Source of the DNA: Mesodorylaimus sp. YZB2_4
Lineage: Eukaryota > Nematoda > Enoplea > Dorylaimida > Dorylaimidae
Assembly (NCBI GenBank): GCA_030248295.1
Contig: JASANH010000664.1
Coordinates: 1 to 64,000, forward strand
Direction: 5' to 3'
DNA length: 64,000 nucleotides
Position 1 is the first letter of the stretch; every line of letters begins with the position of its first letter. Positions 35,925 to 46,400 of this stretch are shown in pieces. Position numbers and translations under genes: made by a program. Under the pieces are notes generated by a model. It was not told the DNA's origin and did no database searches. It worked only from the letters and a program-made list of their open reading frames with translations.

Positions 35925-38110
35925 TCAACGCGCATCGGGAGGATTGACCTTCATGTACTGGTGCTCGTTGACGTAGAAGTTTTCGAAGAAGTTGAAGCAG
36001 CGGAGGAAGCTGGGGCGCTCAGCGGGGTAGTAGTTCCAGCACGTTACCAGGAAGCGCTGCACGGGCTCGGGGGTGTTGTATCGATCAGGATAGCGTCTTT
36101 CTTGCACGACGAAGGCACGCGCTTCTTCCGGCGTCATGTCTGAATAAGAAGAATACTCGCACGTATGTGCAAGATGGCTGCCCCAGAGGGGACCTCACTT
36201 ACCAGGATACGGATCCTCCCCGTAGTTGAACACTTCGTGGGCGACCACGGCGAACGACCACACGTCCGATGCCACTGAAACGAGGAGGTGACAAGCGCAG
36301 GGGCAGAGTTTCCACATTCTAGTACCTGAGAAAGTGCCTTTGGTTATGACTTCGGGTGCCATCCATTTCACGGGGAGAAACTGGCGGCCTGAAAAGTCGC
36401 TCGGAAAAGGTTAATCAAATATTAGTGAGAAAAAGCCGCTCACTGTCTGTTTTCGTTGGTGAGCTGCTGCCGAGCATTCGCGCGAAGCCAAAGTCGGAGA
36501 CTTTCAAATTCAGTTTCGGACCAGAATCGTCGACAACTTTCTCGAGGAGGACGTTCTCCGCAGTCAGATTTCCGTGCACGACCTTCTTCGTCTCCATGTA
36601 CGCCATCCCGTCCGCGATCTAAAACTAGGCCTCAAGGAGTGGGACCCCAAGGACCTGGACTGATCACCTGGGCACAAATGTCGATCAGCGTCTTCTTCGC
36701 CAGCCACTTCGACTCTGCCACTCGTTTTCGCAGGAACGAGTGCAGGTTGCCGTCCTTGAGGTATTCCGTGATGATGCAGTAGGGCGCTCCTGAACTGACC
36801 ACGCCGAACAATTTGACCAAGCGGACGTGTGTGAGATGTTTCATGACCACCGCCTCGGCCAGGAACTGTGCACGACCCAACGACGGCCCATGCTTTAACT
36901 CTTTCATCAAGACGGTCAACGGCGGACCAGTGGGCGGCGTCCACGTGGCTGGAAAAGAAACTGCCCCATAAAATTATCCCCAGCCTGTTAAAATTTAGAA
37001 AACTGCTATGCGAGCTCACATGAACCAGATACATACCTTTGTAGACGGTGCCGAAGTAGCCGCTGGTCACTTCCCCCTCCTTGCGCAGTTGCTCTCTCGA
37101 AATCTCTCGCCACTTCTTTTGCACTTCGACCGACAGCTCGCTCCGTTTCGGCTCTTCTTTCGCGACTGCCTTGATCAGAATTTGACAAATCTCCCCGCCG
37201 TCTGACTCTAAATGAGAAAACGTAGTCTGAGACAAAGGACCATGGCCAACCAGCTCACTCTTGTAGAACGACACCAGCTCCTGCAACGACGCGAATTGCT
37301 GACGACCGATGCTGTGGAGCTCGCGGCCTTTTCCGCGCTCACTTGTGATCAAGTAGTGCTTCGGGCTGTGCGCGGCTTGCAAGCCCAGAACGTACCCTGA
37401 AAAGGGAGCAGTCTAGCGAGACCGTTCTTCCCACGACGCACCCTGCTCACGGTTGTGGCCGTCGAGCTTGTCGTGTTGTCGAATGAGGAATGTGCCGTCC
37501 GGAGTCCACTTCAGCATTTTGTCCGCTGCGTATCGACTGAGTCGACCAAAAAACCAGCTGAAACTCAAGAAAAAGCTTGAGTGACGCAACAAACAAATAG
37601 TAGACTTGAATCGATACTCACGGTTCCGCTTCCAGTGACCCGACTCTGGCCACAAAGCTTCGTTGGACGTAGCCAGTTCCGGTCCGCTTGCCTCCGGAGT
37701 GCGTCAGAAACACCCATTCTGGGCCGCTAAATACGGAACCAAGAGGAGTCGGAGAAGAAAAACAGAAAAAGGTAAAATACTTACGCGTCATCTTCGGTAT
37801 CGGCTTCCATCGCCCGATCGCCTTTGCTCATCGAGATCTCCGAGCTCGAGCGCGCTTCGTAGTCCCACAGGGCCACGTAGTACAGCTTCTCTGCGTTTGT
37901 GGGCCCTGAAAAAAGGACAAAAGTCGAAAAAGGCCGAAAGAGGTAAGCATTGCTGGTCGTACGCGTTGAGGACGGGGAGCGAGAGCGAATGCGATGCACA
38001 CCAGAGTTGGCGGATTGACTTCGTTCCGTTGGCCGCCTGGAATCTTCTTGATGTCTCGAACGCGAGTGCAACTTCCGGTCATCTCGATTTCGAGAGCAAC
38101 AGCAACCCAT
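35925..38110 (-). CDS. Src-family SH3-SH2 protein with a degenerate (pseudokinase) catalytic loop
   Basis: Eleven exons (38110-37963, 37905-37785, 37726-37622, 37557-37451, 37396-37259, 37207-37037, 36948-36668, 36618-36444, 36388-36326, 36274-36203, 36139-35925) give 531 aa, the usual Src length. MGCCCS at the N terminus fits myristoylation at Gly2 plus palmitoylation. SH3 spans [18 protein letters not shown] to [14 protein letters not shown]2 spans WFFGRLSR to FYKKSDG, with the phosphotyrosine-binding FLIR arginine. In the kinase domain the VAIK lysine is kept ([10 protein letters not shown]), as are DFG ([10 protein letters not shown]) and APE (KWMAPEV). The catalytic loop is [11 protein letters not shown] where Src has HRDLRAANILV, so the catalytic Asp is Asn. 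The activation-loop tyrosine is absent ([10 protein letters not shown]). The C-terminal regulatory Tyr is conserved (NEHQYMKV). It probably acts as a membrane adaptor or regulator. Confidence 0.9.
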
Positions 38111-38929
38111 GTCGACAGATGGTGCGACGAGACCGGCCGTCTGACCGCGCAGCGAGGCGAGCAATGACAGGCCCCGCAATGTCAGGGCTGTGCTGCCTAA
38201 TTTGATTAGCCAGTTCAAGCAGTCAACGGCCAATCACAGCAGTGGAATTGCATTGTAAAGTAAATGAGGCGCTCATAGAAGGAAAATGACTGGTCTGTTT
38301 TTTTAATCCCAGGTCCGCAAAAAGGTTACACTATTGTAAAGTACTGTATTCGCGCAGGTGTGTTTGACTTGTGGAGAAGGTAGTGTGATTGGACGCAGTT
38401 GTCATTGCTTTCGTCAGCAGCTCGATAAACACCTTTAGATGAGCTATAAACCCAGGGTCATCCAACCTGTACTTTAGCGCCACGGGTGGAGAGTGCTGGT
38501 GCGTGTTACATGACCATCGTGGCTGACCTCTGTGAGGAAGGGAGGCACTACCTGCATGGCTAGCAGGCCGGGGCTTGACGTTTGTCTTGTGCTCTAGTGT
38601 TTGACATTCGGCCAACAGTATGCCAGATGCTACCGTACGAGTACGTTTGAAACCTGCGTCTCCGCCTTCTTTCGAGGTGAAGAGACGGAGACATCGCTTT
38701 CATGACGGAGTGAGATACTGATTAGGTGCTCTCGTGAGAGGTACTCTATTGATGGAGATAAGAAGGCGAGAATAGCAAATGGCTCGGGTGACGGTGGTCC
38801 TTAACTGGCTTGGTGTTTCAAGAACTTTATTCGCATTCCAGGAAACAGATTTGTTTCGCTCATTCAAGGAATCACGCGATGTAACCTAGTAGTTGCCATT
38901 CCAAGTACTTTACCCTGAGACACAAACTT
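38111..38929. other. Intergenic region with a short repeat
   Basis: A copy of the short dispersed repeat lies at 38353-38390. No coding sequence is supported. The Src-family promoter should be in the first few hundred bases. Confidence 0.45.
38353..38390 (+). repeat. Short dispersed repeat, copy 2
   Basis: GCAGGTGTGTTTGACTTGTG, then GAGAAGGTAGTGT, matches 32525-32565. Surrounding bases are not obviously similar. Confidence 0.5.
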
Positions 38930-40254
38930 CTACAGGTCCTCATTAGCATAGTGCTTGGTGCACCTTTCCAATGCTTCCTCGTGAGAATACAGCGGTTTGT
39001 AGCCGATGTAAATCAGCCCCTTGAATGGATTGAAGGTGGTGTAGGTGTAGCAATAATTGTAGAGCACTCTGGAAGCTGGCAACTTTTTCAAGAGTGGTTT
39101 CAATCCGAAGCAGTACAATGTTTCTGTACGATGAGCAAATTTCTCCAGAAGCCAGTAGAGAATGAAGAAGAGCATGAACCAAAGTGGGATGTTGACCAGC
39201 TTGTATCCCCTTGATTGGACGATGGGCTCCATTATAGTGTAGAAATCGAGCATTGGCGTGTCGTCCAGCAGAAATACAGCCTCCTTGGTGGCTGTTGGGT
39301 CAGCTACCATCTTGTCCAACATTTTCACCATGGCATAGGCCGCATTGCCGATGTAAGTATGCTGCAATACAGGAAATGGCTGAGACCCCCGAGCCCCGTC
39401 AAGTCAAACAGGGAAGGCTAGCTCACGAGCAAAGTCTTACCATGATTGTGCCTTGTCGATCTCCCAGCACAGGCACATTCCCATTGAGTCGCTTGCCCAG
39501 TCTCAAGTGCATGCCTATCCCCCACTCCTCCTTATCTAATTCACCATAGACCGGTGTCATTCGAGCCGCCATGGACTGAAAGGTGTCTAGAACACAGAAA
39601 GTCTCTGACTATACATTAACACTGACGGTGAGATGACCAGTGGCCGCTTACCGTACGAAAACAGGATTCTCTCGGCTTCGTATTTACTAGCGCAGTAATC
39701 GGGATAGGCCCACTTGTCCTCGGGCACTGCCCATATCTCGCTCACATTGGCATCGCAAGCCACGTGGTTACAGAGCATAATGTCACTCGAACTGAGCATC
39801 AGGAAGCGCTTGATGTGTGTTCGATGCTTGCACGCTTCGGCGATGGTTTTAATTCCTAAAAAGGAAGTTCAGTTGCTAATCAGGCATGAACACCCCGAGT
39901 GTGCACCTTGAACATTGATTCGATTCATGGCTTGTCGATCGGGTAGCATGGACGTGTCCTTGAGCTCGTGCAGGTGGACAACAGTGTCCACTCCATCCAG
40001 GGCGTCGTTCAATGCGGACGAATCAAAAACTGTGCCCAAGAAGGACTTGACAGGCACTTGGTTATCGTAATCTGAAAAGCCGAACTGTTAGTTGAGGTCA
40101 GTAAACACATACCGGACTCACCGAGTCGTTTCTCGAACTGCTTCAAGTCAAGCACGCGAATTTGCCTCAGTGTTGAAGGAGCATGCAACTGAAGATGTTT
40201 CATAAAATGTTGCCCCACGAACCCATTTCCAGCCGTGATCAAAACTATTTCCAT
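38930..40254 (-). CDS. 3beta-hydroxysteroid dehydrogenase/isomerase-like SDR
   Basis: Extended short-chain dehydrogenases of this family oxidise 3beta-hydroxysteroids with NAD(P), usually on ER membranes. Five exons (40254-40122, 40071-39907, 39855-39652, 39586-39441, 39361-38930) give 359 aa, close to the family length. The Rossmann start reads VLITAGNGFVGQHF, where TGGxGFLG is usual. Its glycine pattern is kept, but the first Gly-Gly is Ala-Gly. The catalytic Tyr-xxx-Lys is YCASK near residues 153-157, preceded by a serine cluster (LMLSSSD). A hydrophobic helix in the last exon (IPLWFMLFFILYWLLEKF) matches the membrane segment of HSD3B/NSDHL proteins. The substrate cannot be told from sequence. 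Confidence 0.85.
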
Positions 40255-41564
40255 GATTTCAGTCGCACCAAATCTGCGAAACACAAGACAAGATATAGGA
40301 CGAAACAGGACTCAAGAAATACGCGACGGGTGGCGTAAGAATAGCACTACAACTCGCCCACTCCCGCCAAGCATATGACTACATCCTGGTGGGTCTAGGT
40401 AAAAGGAAAACGAGCGTGGCAAGGAAGCGCAAAGAAACGAAAATACGAGAATCTTGGAAAAAATCGATCTGTGAAAGATTTAGAATAAATCTGAAAAATT
40501 CAAGCAAAGATTGTTGACGAGGTTACTCGATTTTACACGCAACAAGGCGGTAGCGGAGTACCCCATCCAACCCGTTCTGACAACTACGTGCTGTATGGCG
40601 GCTGCCCATATGTAGGCCAACATCCTTCTTCGGGGGTGCCTGGGGGGGCATTGAACTATCCAAGGCGGACTTTCGCACCCTACTCTTTCGCGCGGGTGTC
40701 CTAACTAGTCGCGCCTGTGCTCTGTTCGTCTTGTGACAAGGATCGCGATAGGTTGTGGTGTAGGGTCTTGCAGTCAGTCAGTCCTTGACTCATGCTAGAA
40801 CCCTAACGGTGTGCGAGTGTTGTACGCGAAGTGCGATATTGCGACTCGATATTTTCCTATCCATCAGGCCTGCCAAGCTAAGGCATCGTTCCGTACACAA
40901 CACACTTTACACAACAGTGTTCGACTCGCGGGCCGGTAAATCATTTCGTGTAAAATGTGTCCCTTCACCCTCGAGTGCGCATAAGCGTTTGGTGATGTGG
41001 TAAAACATGAACATGAACACTAAACCATAATCTGCTGTCAAATTACACAGGCGTTCCTGAAGGCAGGTGAAAGAATGAGTCGAGGCAAAATGCCAGTACA
41101 GTACTGTAGATTCCAGAATAAGCATGCTGGGCAGCAGTGGATCTTGGCTGTCCAGGGTAGTGGGCAGATATGGCCGAGCAGTCAGTTTACAGATGCCCAA
41201 TACATTTAGGTAACCTGCCATAGAACATCTGCTAGTGAGGGTAAAATTAAAAAACAACAAGGCGCCAGTACCGTCTAACATGTCTCCCTGCATCTCCACA
41301 GCCTTGTCCCAGGGCTTGGGGTGGGGACGGGCAACGGGCATCGGCCAAACCTGCTTGGGCGGTAAGAGTCAGGATGATAGCCCGAGCTTTCAGTCGCGCT
41401 GTTTTCAGAGGCGCACATTTGCAGGTCCAACTACACGTGCGCCTTACTTTGCAGTTTCTTCTAGTGACAAACCCGTCTGCGACACTCTCGTCATTCATCG
41501 CTCGATTTTTTCGAAGATAGGTTGCGCGCGCGGTCTTAGGAGCACAGTGTTGAACATTGCCAAC
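40255..41564. other. Intergenic region, no gene seen
   Basis: It separates the divergently transcribed HSD3B-like gene (-) and the small membrane-protein ORF (+). Both promoters should lie here. The minus frame at 40907-41341 shows no domain. Confidence 0.45.
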
Positions 41565-41861
41565 ATGGCACCCATGGTGATGCACGATCAGGCCGGGGAT
41601 GATTTGTCGATGGTGACCGTCGTCGTTGGTGTGGCATCGATCGGTACGTTGGCGATTTTGGTCATCGCATGCGCCTGCTGTAAAGCCCAGAAAGACGAGA
41701 AAGAAGTAGCCTCGACCACGGAACCACCACAACCTCCGCCAGAACCTGTTCACCTGGTGCCTCCGCCGAAGGAAGAGTACGCGAAACCAGAGCCGCCGCC
41801 GGCGCAACAAATGGAGGTCTCTTCAATTCGAACCGCCCCCAAGCCGATCCACTGCGCCTAA
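41565..41861 (+). CDS. Small single-pass membrane protein with a proline-rich tail
   Basis: This is a 98-aa open frame from the ATG at 41565. A short polar N terminus is followed by one hydrophobic helix (VTVVVGVASIGTLAILVIAC), a Cys/Lys juxtamembrane segment (CACCKAQKDEKE) and a Pro/Glu-rich tail (PPQPPPEP, PKEEYAKPEPPP). No family is recognised. The tail could bind SH3 or WW domains, and the cysteines next to the membrane could be acylated. It may be part of a longer spliced gene with 42149-42450. Coding status rests on composition and one clean frame. Confidence 0.45.
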   Translation: MAPMVMHDQAGDDLSMVTVVVGVASIGTLAILVIACACCKAQKDEKEVASTTEPPQPPPEPVHLVPPPKEEYAKPEPPPAQQMEVSSIRTAPKPIHCA

Positions 41862-43420
41862 TGAGCTTCCAACTAAGTCGGTAAAAACTTCAGCACATGT
41901 ACAAAACACTCCGTGTCAATTTTGATCCCTCGCAGACGAATCTGCCCGTATCTTTTTAGAGCAAAACTCAGAACATGGGCGGCCACCCGGGCTAGACCTC
42001 CAAAAAGCCAATTTTCATGCCGAGCTTCCATGAGCTTGCAACTGATGCAATCATCGATGGCGGGAGGAACAATGCCGCAAGGAGCTCGTTCTGAGAAGAA
42101 GGCGGTGCCGCAGGGCTCGGTCATCGGTGACAAATCGGCTGCGCCTCAGCAATCTCGGACGGAAACTTCAGGATTAGTCCCTGCCTCGATGACAGCCGCC
42201 CCGACCGTCGCATCGATGACCAACCTGAACTCTGCGACCGTCGCCCTGCTTCCACAGTGGCCTCATCTGCTAGTCGAGCTCGTTCGACTGCCGCATCGTG
42301 TACTCGACGCGAAGGCGCCTCTCACGCTTCCGCCTCCTCGATTGTTGCCAGCACTGGGCGCGAATCAACTTTCACAGTTCCAAAAAAACGTCCAACCGCC
42401 GATGCCAAGCAAGCGAAACGTCCGGCTGCTCCCAAGAAAGCGCATACTTAGCGCTGTCTGGATCAACCACATCGCGCAGTCACATACATTATGCTACAGG
42501 CAGTGCCCGATTGCCTGGCGATCCCTTGGCCCCTGTAGGATCATGGCACTTGGCACTTTCAAACAGAGCACCCCTCCTCATGGCACTTCTCAAGCTTTTT
42601 CAATCCTTCGATTAAAATCATTTGATAGCATCAGAGACAATTCGTTTTAGCACTGCACTTTTCAAGTTTTTACACTGTTATTCATGCGGCCCCAGTGCCC
42701 GACACCTGACAAGCAACGTCCACAGTGTCGCATTGGATCCCCTGGCGATCGATGAGTGATCCTTGAAAACATGCACACATCTATACTAGGTCTGCAGTAA
42801 TCGCAACGAAGCCACGGTTCGCTACAGTACGCGTATCAGACAGTGAGAGCGAGTGGCACCGGCACAGTCAAGACCCATCTGACTTATCCGCATCTCCTGT
42901 CTCCAGCCGATATTCACACCTTTGAGTATTTCATGGCATGTAAACCAAAAATTTTGGTTGAGGTTTTTCATGGATTAATGATTTTGTGGATGTTGTGGAT
43001 ATCGGGCAGCTATCTAAAGTGGAGAGTTCCTTGGAGTATAGGAATAGGGGCAGGATTGTTAGAGGTGCTTCATTTTAGAAGCTGCTGATGATCTTCTCCA
43101 AATCGAAATTCAATTTGTTGGGTTTCGATTCTCTTTGACTTGCTAAAACTACAAATGCAATCCCTGAACCAAGTTATACAAGAACACCAGAGGACACGAT
43201 CAACAGCCAGCTCAGTGGTTTTTAAATTTCCCGCTAAACTGAGTCGGCTTTAAAGTTGTCTGCTTTTAGCGGGAAGCATATTCAAAACTAATTCGAAGAG
43301 CGCGCGTGTGTTTTCAAATCAAAATTGCGGTTCGTTTGATATCGTTAGCTTTTGTTTACCATTGGAAAATTACTTTTCGGCGATAGAATTTGATTGATTC
43401 TATACATATTTAGCAGGAAA
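41862..43420. other. Region with a low-complexity coding-like stretch of unclear frame
   Basis: Between about 42000 and 42450 two plus-strand frames both look coding-like. One is Ala/Ser/Thr-rich (KSAAPQQSRTETSGLVP). The other ends in a basic tail (FTVPKKRPTADAKQAKRPAA) and a TAG near 42450. The second could begin at an acceptor near 42149. No homology is recognised, and no splice model joins them convincingly to 41565-41861. 42460-43420 shows nothing clear and should contain the SMC2 promoter. Confidence 0.3.
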
Positions 43421-46400
43421 ATGTACATAAAGCAAATCTCCATCGATGGTTTTAAGTCGTACGCCCAGCGGACTGTCGTCGAAGGGTTCGATCGATCGTT
43501 CAATGCTATCACCGGGTTAAACGGAAGCGGAAAGTCTAATATTTTGGACTCAATTTGTTTTGTTCTTGGGATCACGAATTTAACTCAGGTAAAACATAAA
43601 AATGATGGATTCTCACTTATGTATTCTCTGTTTTTCTAAGTAGCCTAGGCCTACACAGTAAAGATGGGCAATAGACCTACATGTGGTTATACACTAGTGG
43701 CAAACTTATAATTAGGATGCCCAGCTTTAGACCGTGTGTCTTTGCTTCAACAGTTTTTCATGAGGTCATGTTAATAGCTGAAGCTTCTTTGCATTTTTTA
43801 TTAATCTGTGTAATTTACTGTAGATGTGAAATAAATAACAAGTTATATCTGTCTAAAAACGAGACGCCAAACACCGTGTGATCCTTCAAAGTTTCTAATG
43901 TCTGCCAATATTTGTCCTCTAAGGCACACTACTATCGGGTACTTCTTGGTTTTGGTTGTCAGAATTTGCATTTTGCAGGTTCGAGCCGCCAATTTGCAAG
44001 ATCTCGTTTACAAAAGTGGTCAAGCAGGTGTTACGAAGGCAACTGTTTCGATTACGTTCGACAATAGCGACAAGAATCAAAGTCCAGTTGGCTATGAGCA
44101 ATATCCGGAGATCACGGTCACTCGTCAAGTAAGATCATTTTGAGAATTATTTCTGACCGAATCTCTCACAACCCAAATGCAGTATGTGCTTAGACGAGCA
44201 TTTTTTAAAAGCGTTCAAACGGACGAGCTCTTAAAGCTTGGACGTTTTATCGGAGTTTTTAACCAAGTCTCTTCTTTTTCAGGTCGTTATCGGTGGCAGG
44301 AATAAATACCTCATCAATGGCGTGAATGCCCAAAATAATCGCGTCGCTGATTTGTTTCGCAGCGTACAACTGAATGTCAATAATCCGCACTTTTTGATTA
44401 TGCAAGGACGAATTACGAAAGTTTTGAATATGAAACCGCACGAGGTATGACCATGTTTTTGCTGAAAAAGGCATTCTAGGGACGATAGCAGCAGTTTTTT
44501 CTAGATTTTGTCAATGATCGAAGAAGCAGCCGGAACCAAGTTGTACGAGAGCAAAAAACAATCCGCTTTGCGTCTTATCGAAAAGAAAGAAGCAAAGTTG
44601 AAGGAAATTGATCAAGTAAGACTAAAATTTGTTATACATTTTTGGTTCGACTTCACAGTCAGATTAGTCAGTGCGTTGTATTTTTGATCTTATTGTTAGT
44701 GTGCAAGATATTATTTTTTAAGCTTTTGGCCGATGAAATAACACCGACGCTTGAAAAATTAAAAGAAGACCGCGCTAGCTATTTGGAATATCAACGATTG
44801 CAGCAAGAAATTGAAAAATTGAGCCGTTTTACTATTGCGTACGAATTCGTCCGATTAAAGGTAAGCTCTGATGACTCTGGGTAGAAGAAGTTCACTGTTT
44901 TCTAAGTTTTATCTCTTTTTTTAGGACAATCAAGACTCGTGGAAAGTTCAAATAGCAACGGTTAAAAACAAAATTTGCGATGTTCGAAAAACTATGGAAA
45001 ACAATCGAAGCAAATGTCAACAATTGACACAAGAAATTGCGGAATTAGAAAATCGTGCAAAGCACGGTACGTCGTCGAATCATGGAGAATCTCTTGAAAA
45101 TTTGGAGTCGGAATTGGCCGAGCGACAGAAAGATGAAACTGTAGCGACGGCTGCATTAGAACACAAACAAGATGCTTTGAAGAATGAAGAAAAGAAACAA
45201 CGACAATTGATTAAGAAGATAGAAGATGAAAGAAAATTGCTCGCAACAAAATCCAAGCAATTAGAATCAACGACAGCAACGATCGCCGATTGCGAAGAAC
45301 GAGCACAGCTTGACGCCGAGGAAATCGAGGCTGCCCAAAAGCAAATTCAGGCTTTAGCTACTGGTATGGCAACTAATGAGGCAGGCGAGGATGCCACTCT
45401 TGCTGCTCAGCTGCTGAGTAAGTCTTGATCTCTGTACTCCTAAAGCCTGTTCTATTGTCTCTGACATTTCGTATTTTAGCCGCAAAAGAAGATCTGAGCC
45501 GAGCCGAAACGGAACTACAACAAGCGGATTCCAGGTGAAATTTGTTTGATCTCATGGCACGAGGTCTGTCTTTTTAATAGGCTCTATTCTTTTTAGGTTA
45601 AAACGGTTGCGCCCCGAATTAAAAAATCGTCGAACGGCAATGGGACGAGCGGAGACGGATTATATGGAGGCGAAAAAAATTTATGATAAAGGAGCGGACG
45701 AGATCAAACGAATGGAGGTAAGAAAAATATGAGGGGAGTTTTCTGGTCTGAAAACCGTTTTTCGTCGATCTATCATTTCAATTAAACCTGTATGCTTCAG
45801 TCGGAGCTCTTGCTCGTTACAGGCTTGTCTGGCTAAAATTGGCTACGAGGAAGGGAGCGAAGAAGCGTTGAGGGAAGAGCGTCGGAGATTGGCAACTGAA
45901 GCGGAACATTTGAAGCGGCGATTGGAGGAATTTGAAGACAGGTAATGTTTTTCTTTTTTTTCGTGCGCGCACTATTAGCCTCTTCTAATTTCTGTTTTAG
46001 TATTCCTCGGTTGAAGTTCGAGTATCGTAATCCTACGCCAAACTTTGATCGATCGGCTGTCAAAGGTCTCGTGGCGAAACTTATTCGTTTAAAAGACGCT
46101 AATACGGCCACAGCGATCGAAGTCGCCGCCGGGGAACGGGTGAGTGCGCTGCATTGATGTTGACAGTGACTGATAGAAAAAGGCAGCTAAGGGACAATTA
46201 GGGCTTAGGAGAAAATGTAAAAGTTTGAATGCGTAATTACCTATTTGTCTTCTTCGTTTTCCCATTCTCGAAGCGCTCGTTTTTTTTCTTGTGTAAGTGG
46301 AATTTGCGGTTTTTCTTCTCGCTCAAGCTTTAATGCATTTTCTTGGTGGTGAATGACTGGCTCTTTAGCGATACGGCAAAAATGGTTCCACCGGATGCTA

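Noticed and set aside
37906-37962. Unspliced reading of the Src-family N-terminal region through these 57 bp
   Set aside because: The segment is a multiple of 3 without a stop, but it has a GTACG donor and a CTTTTTTCAG acceptor. Removing it gives a normal SH3 boundary. Retention as an isoform remains possible.
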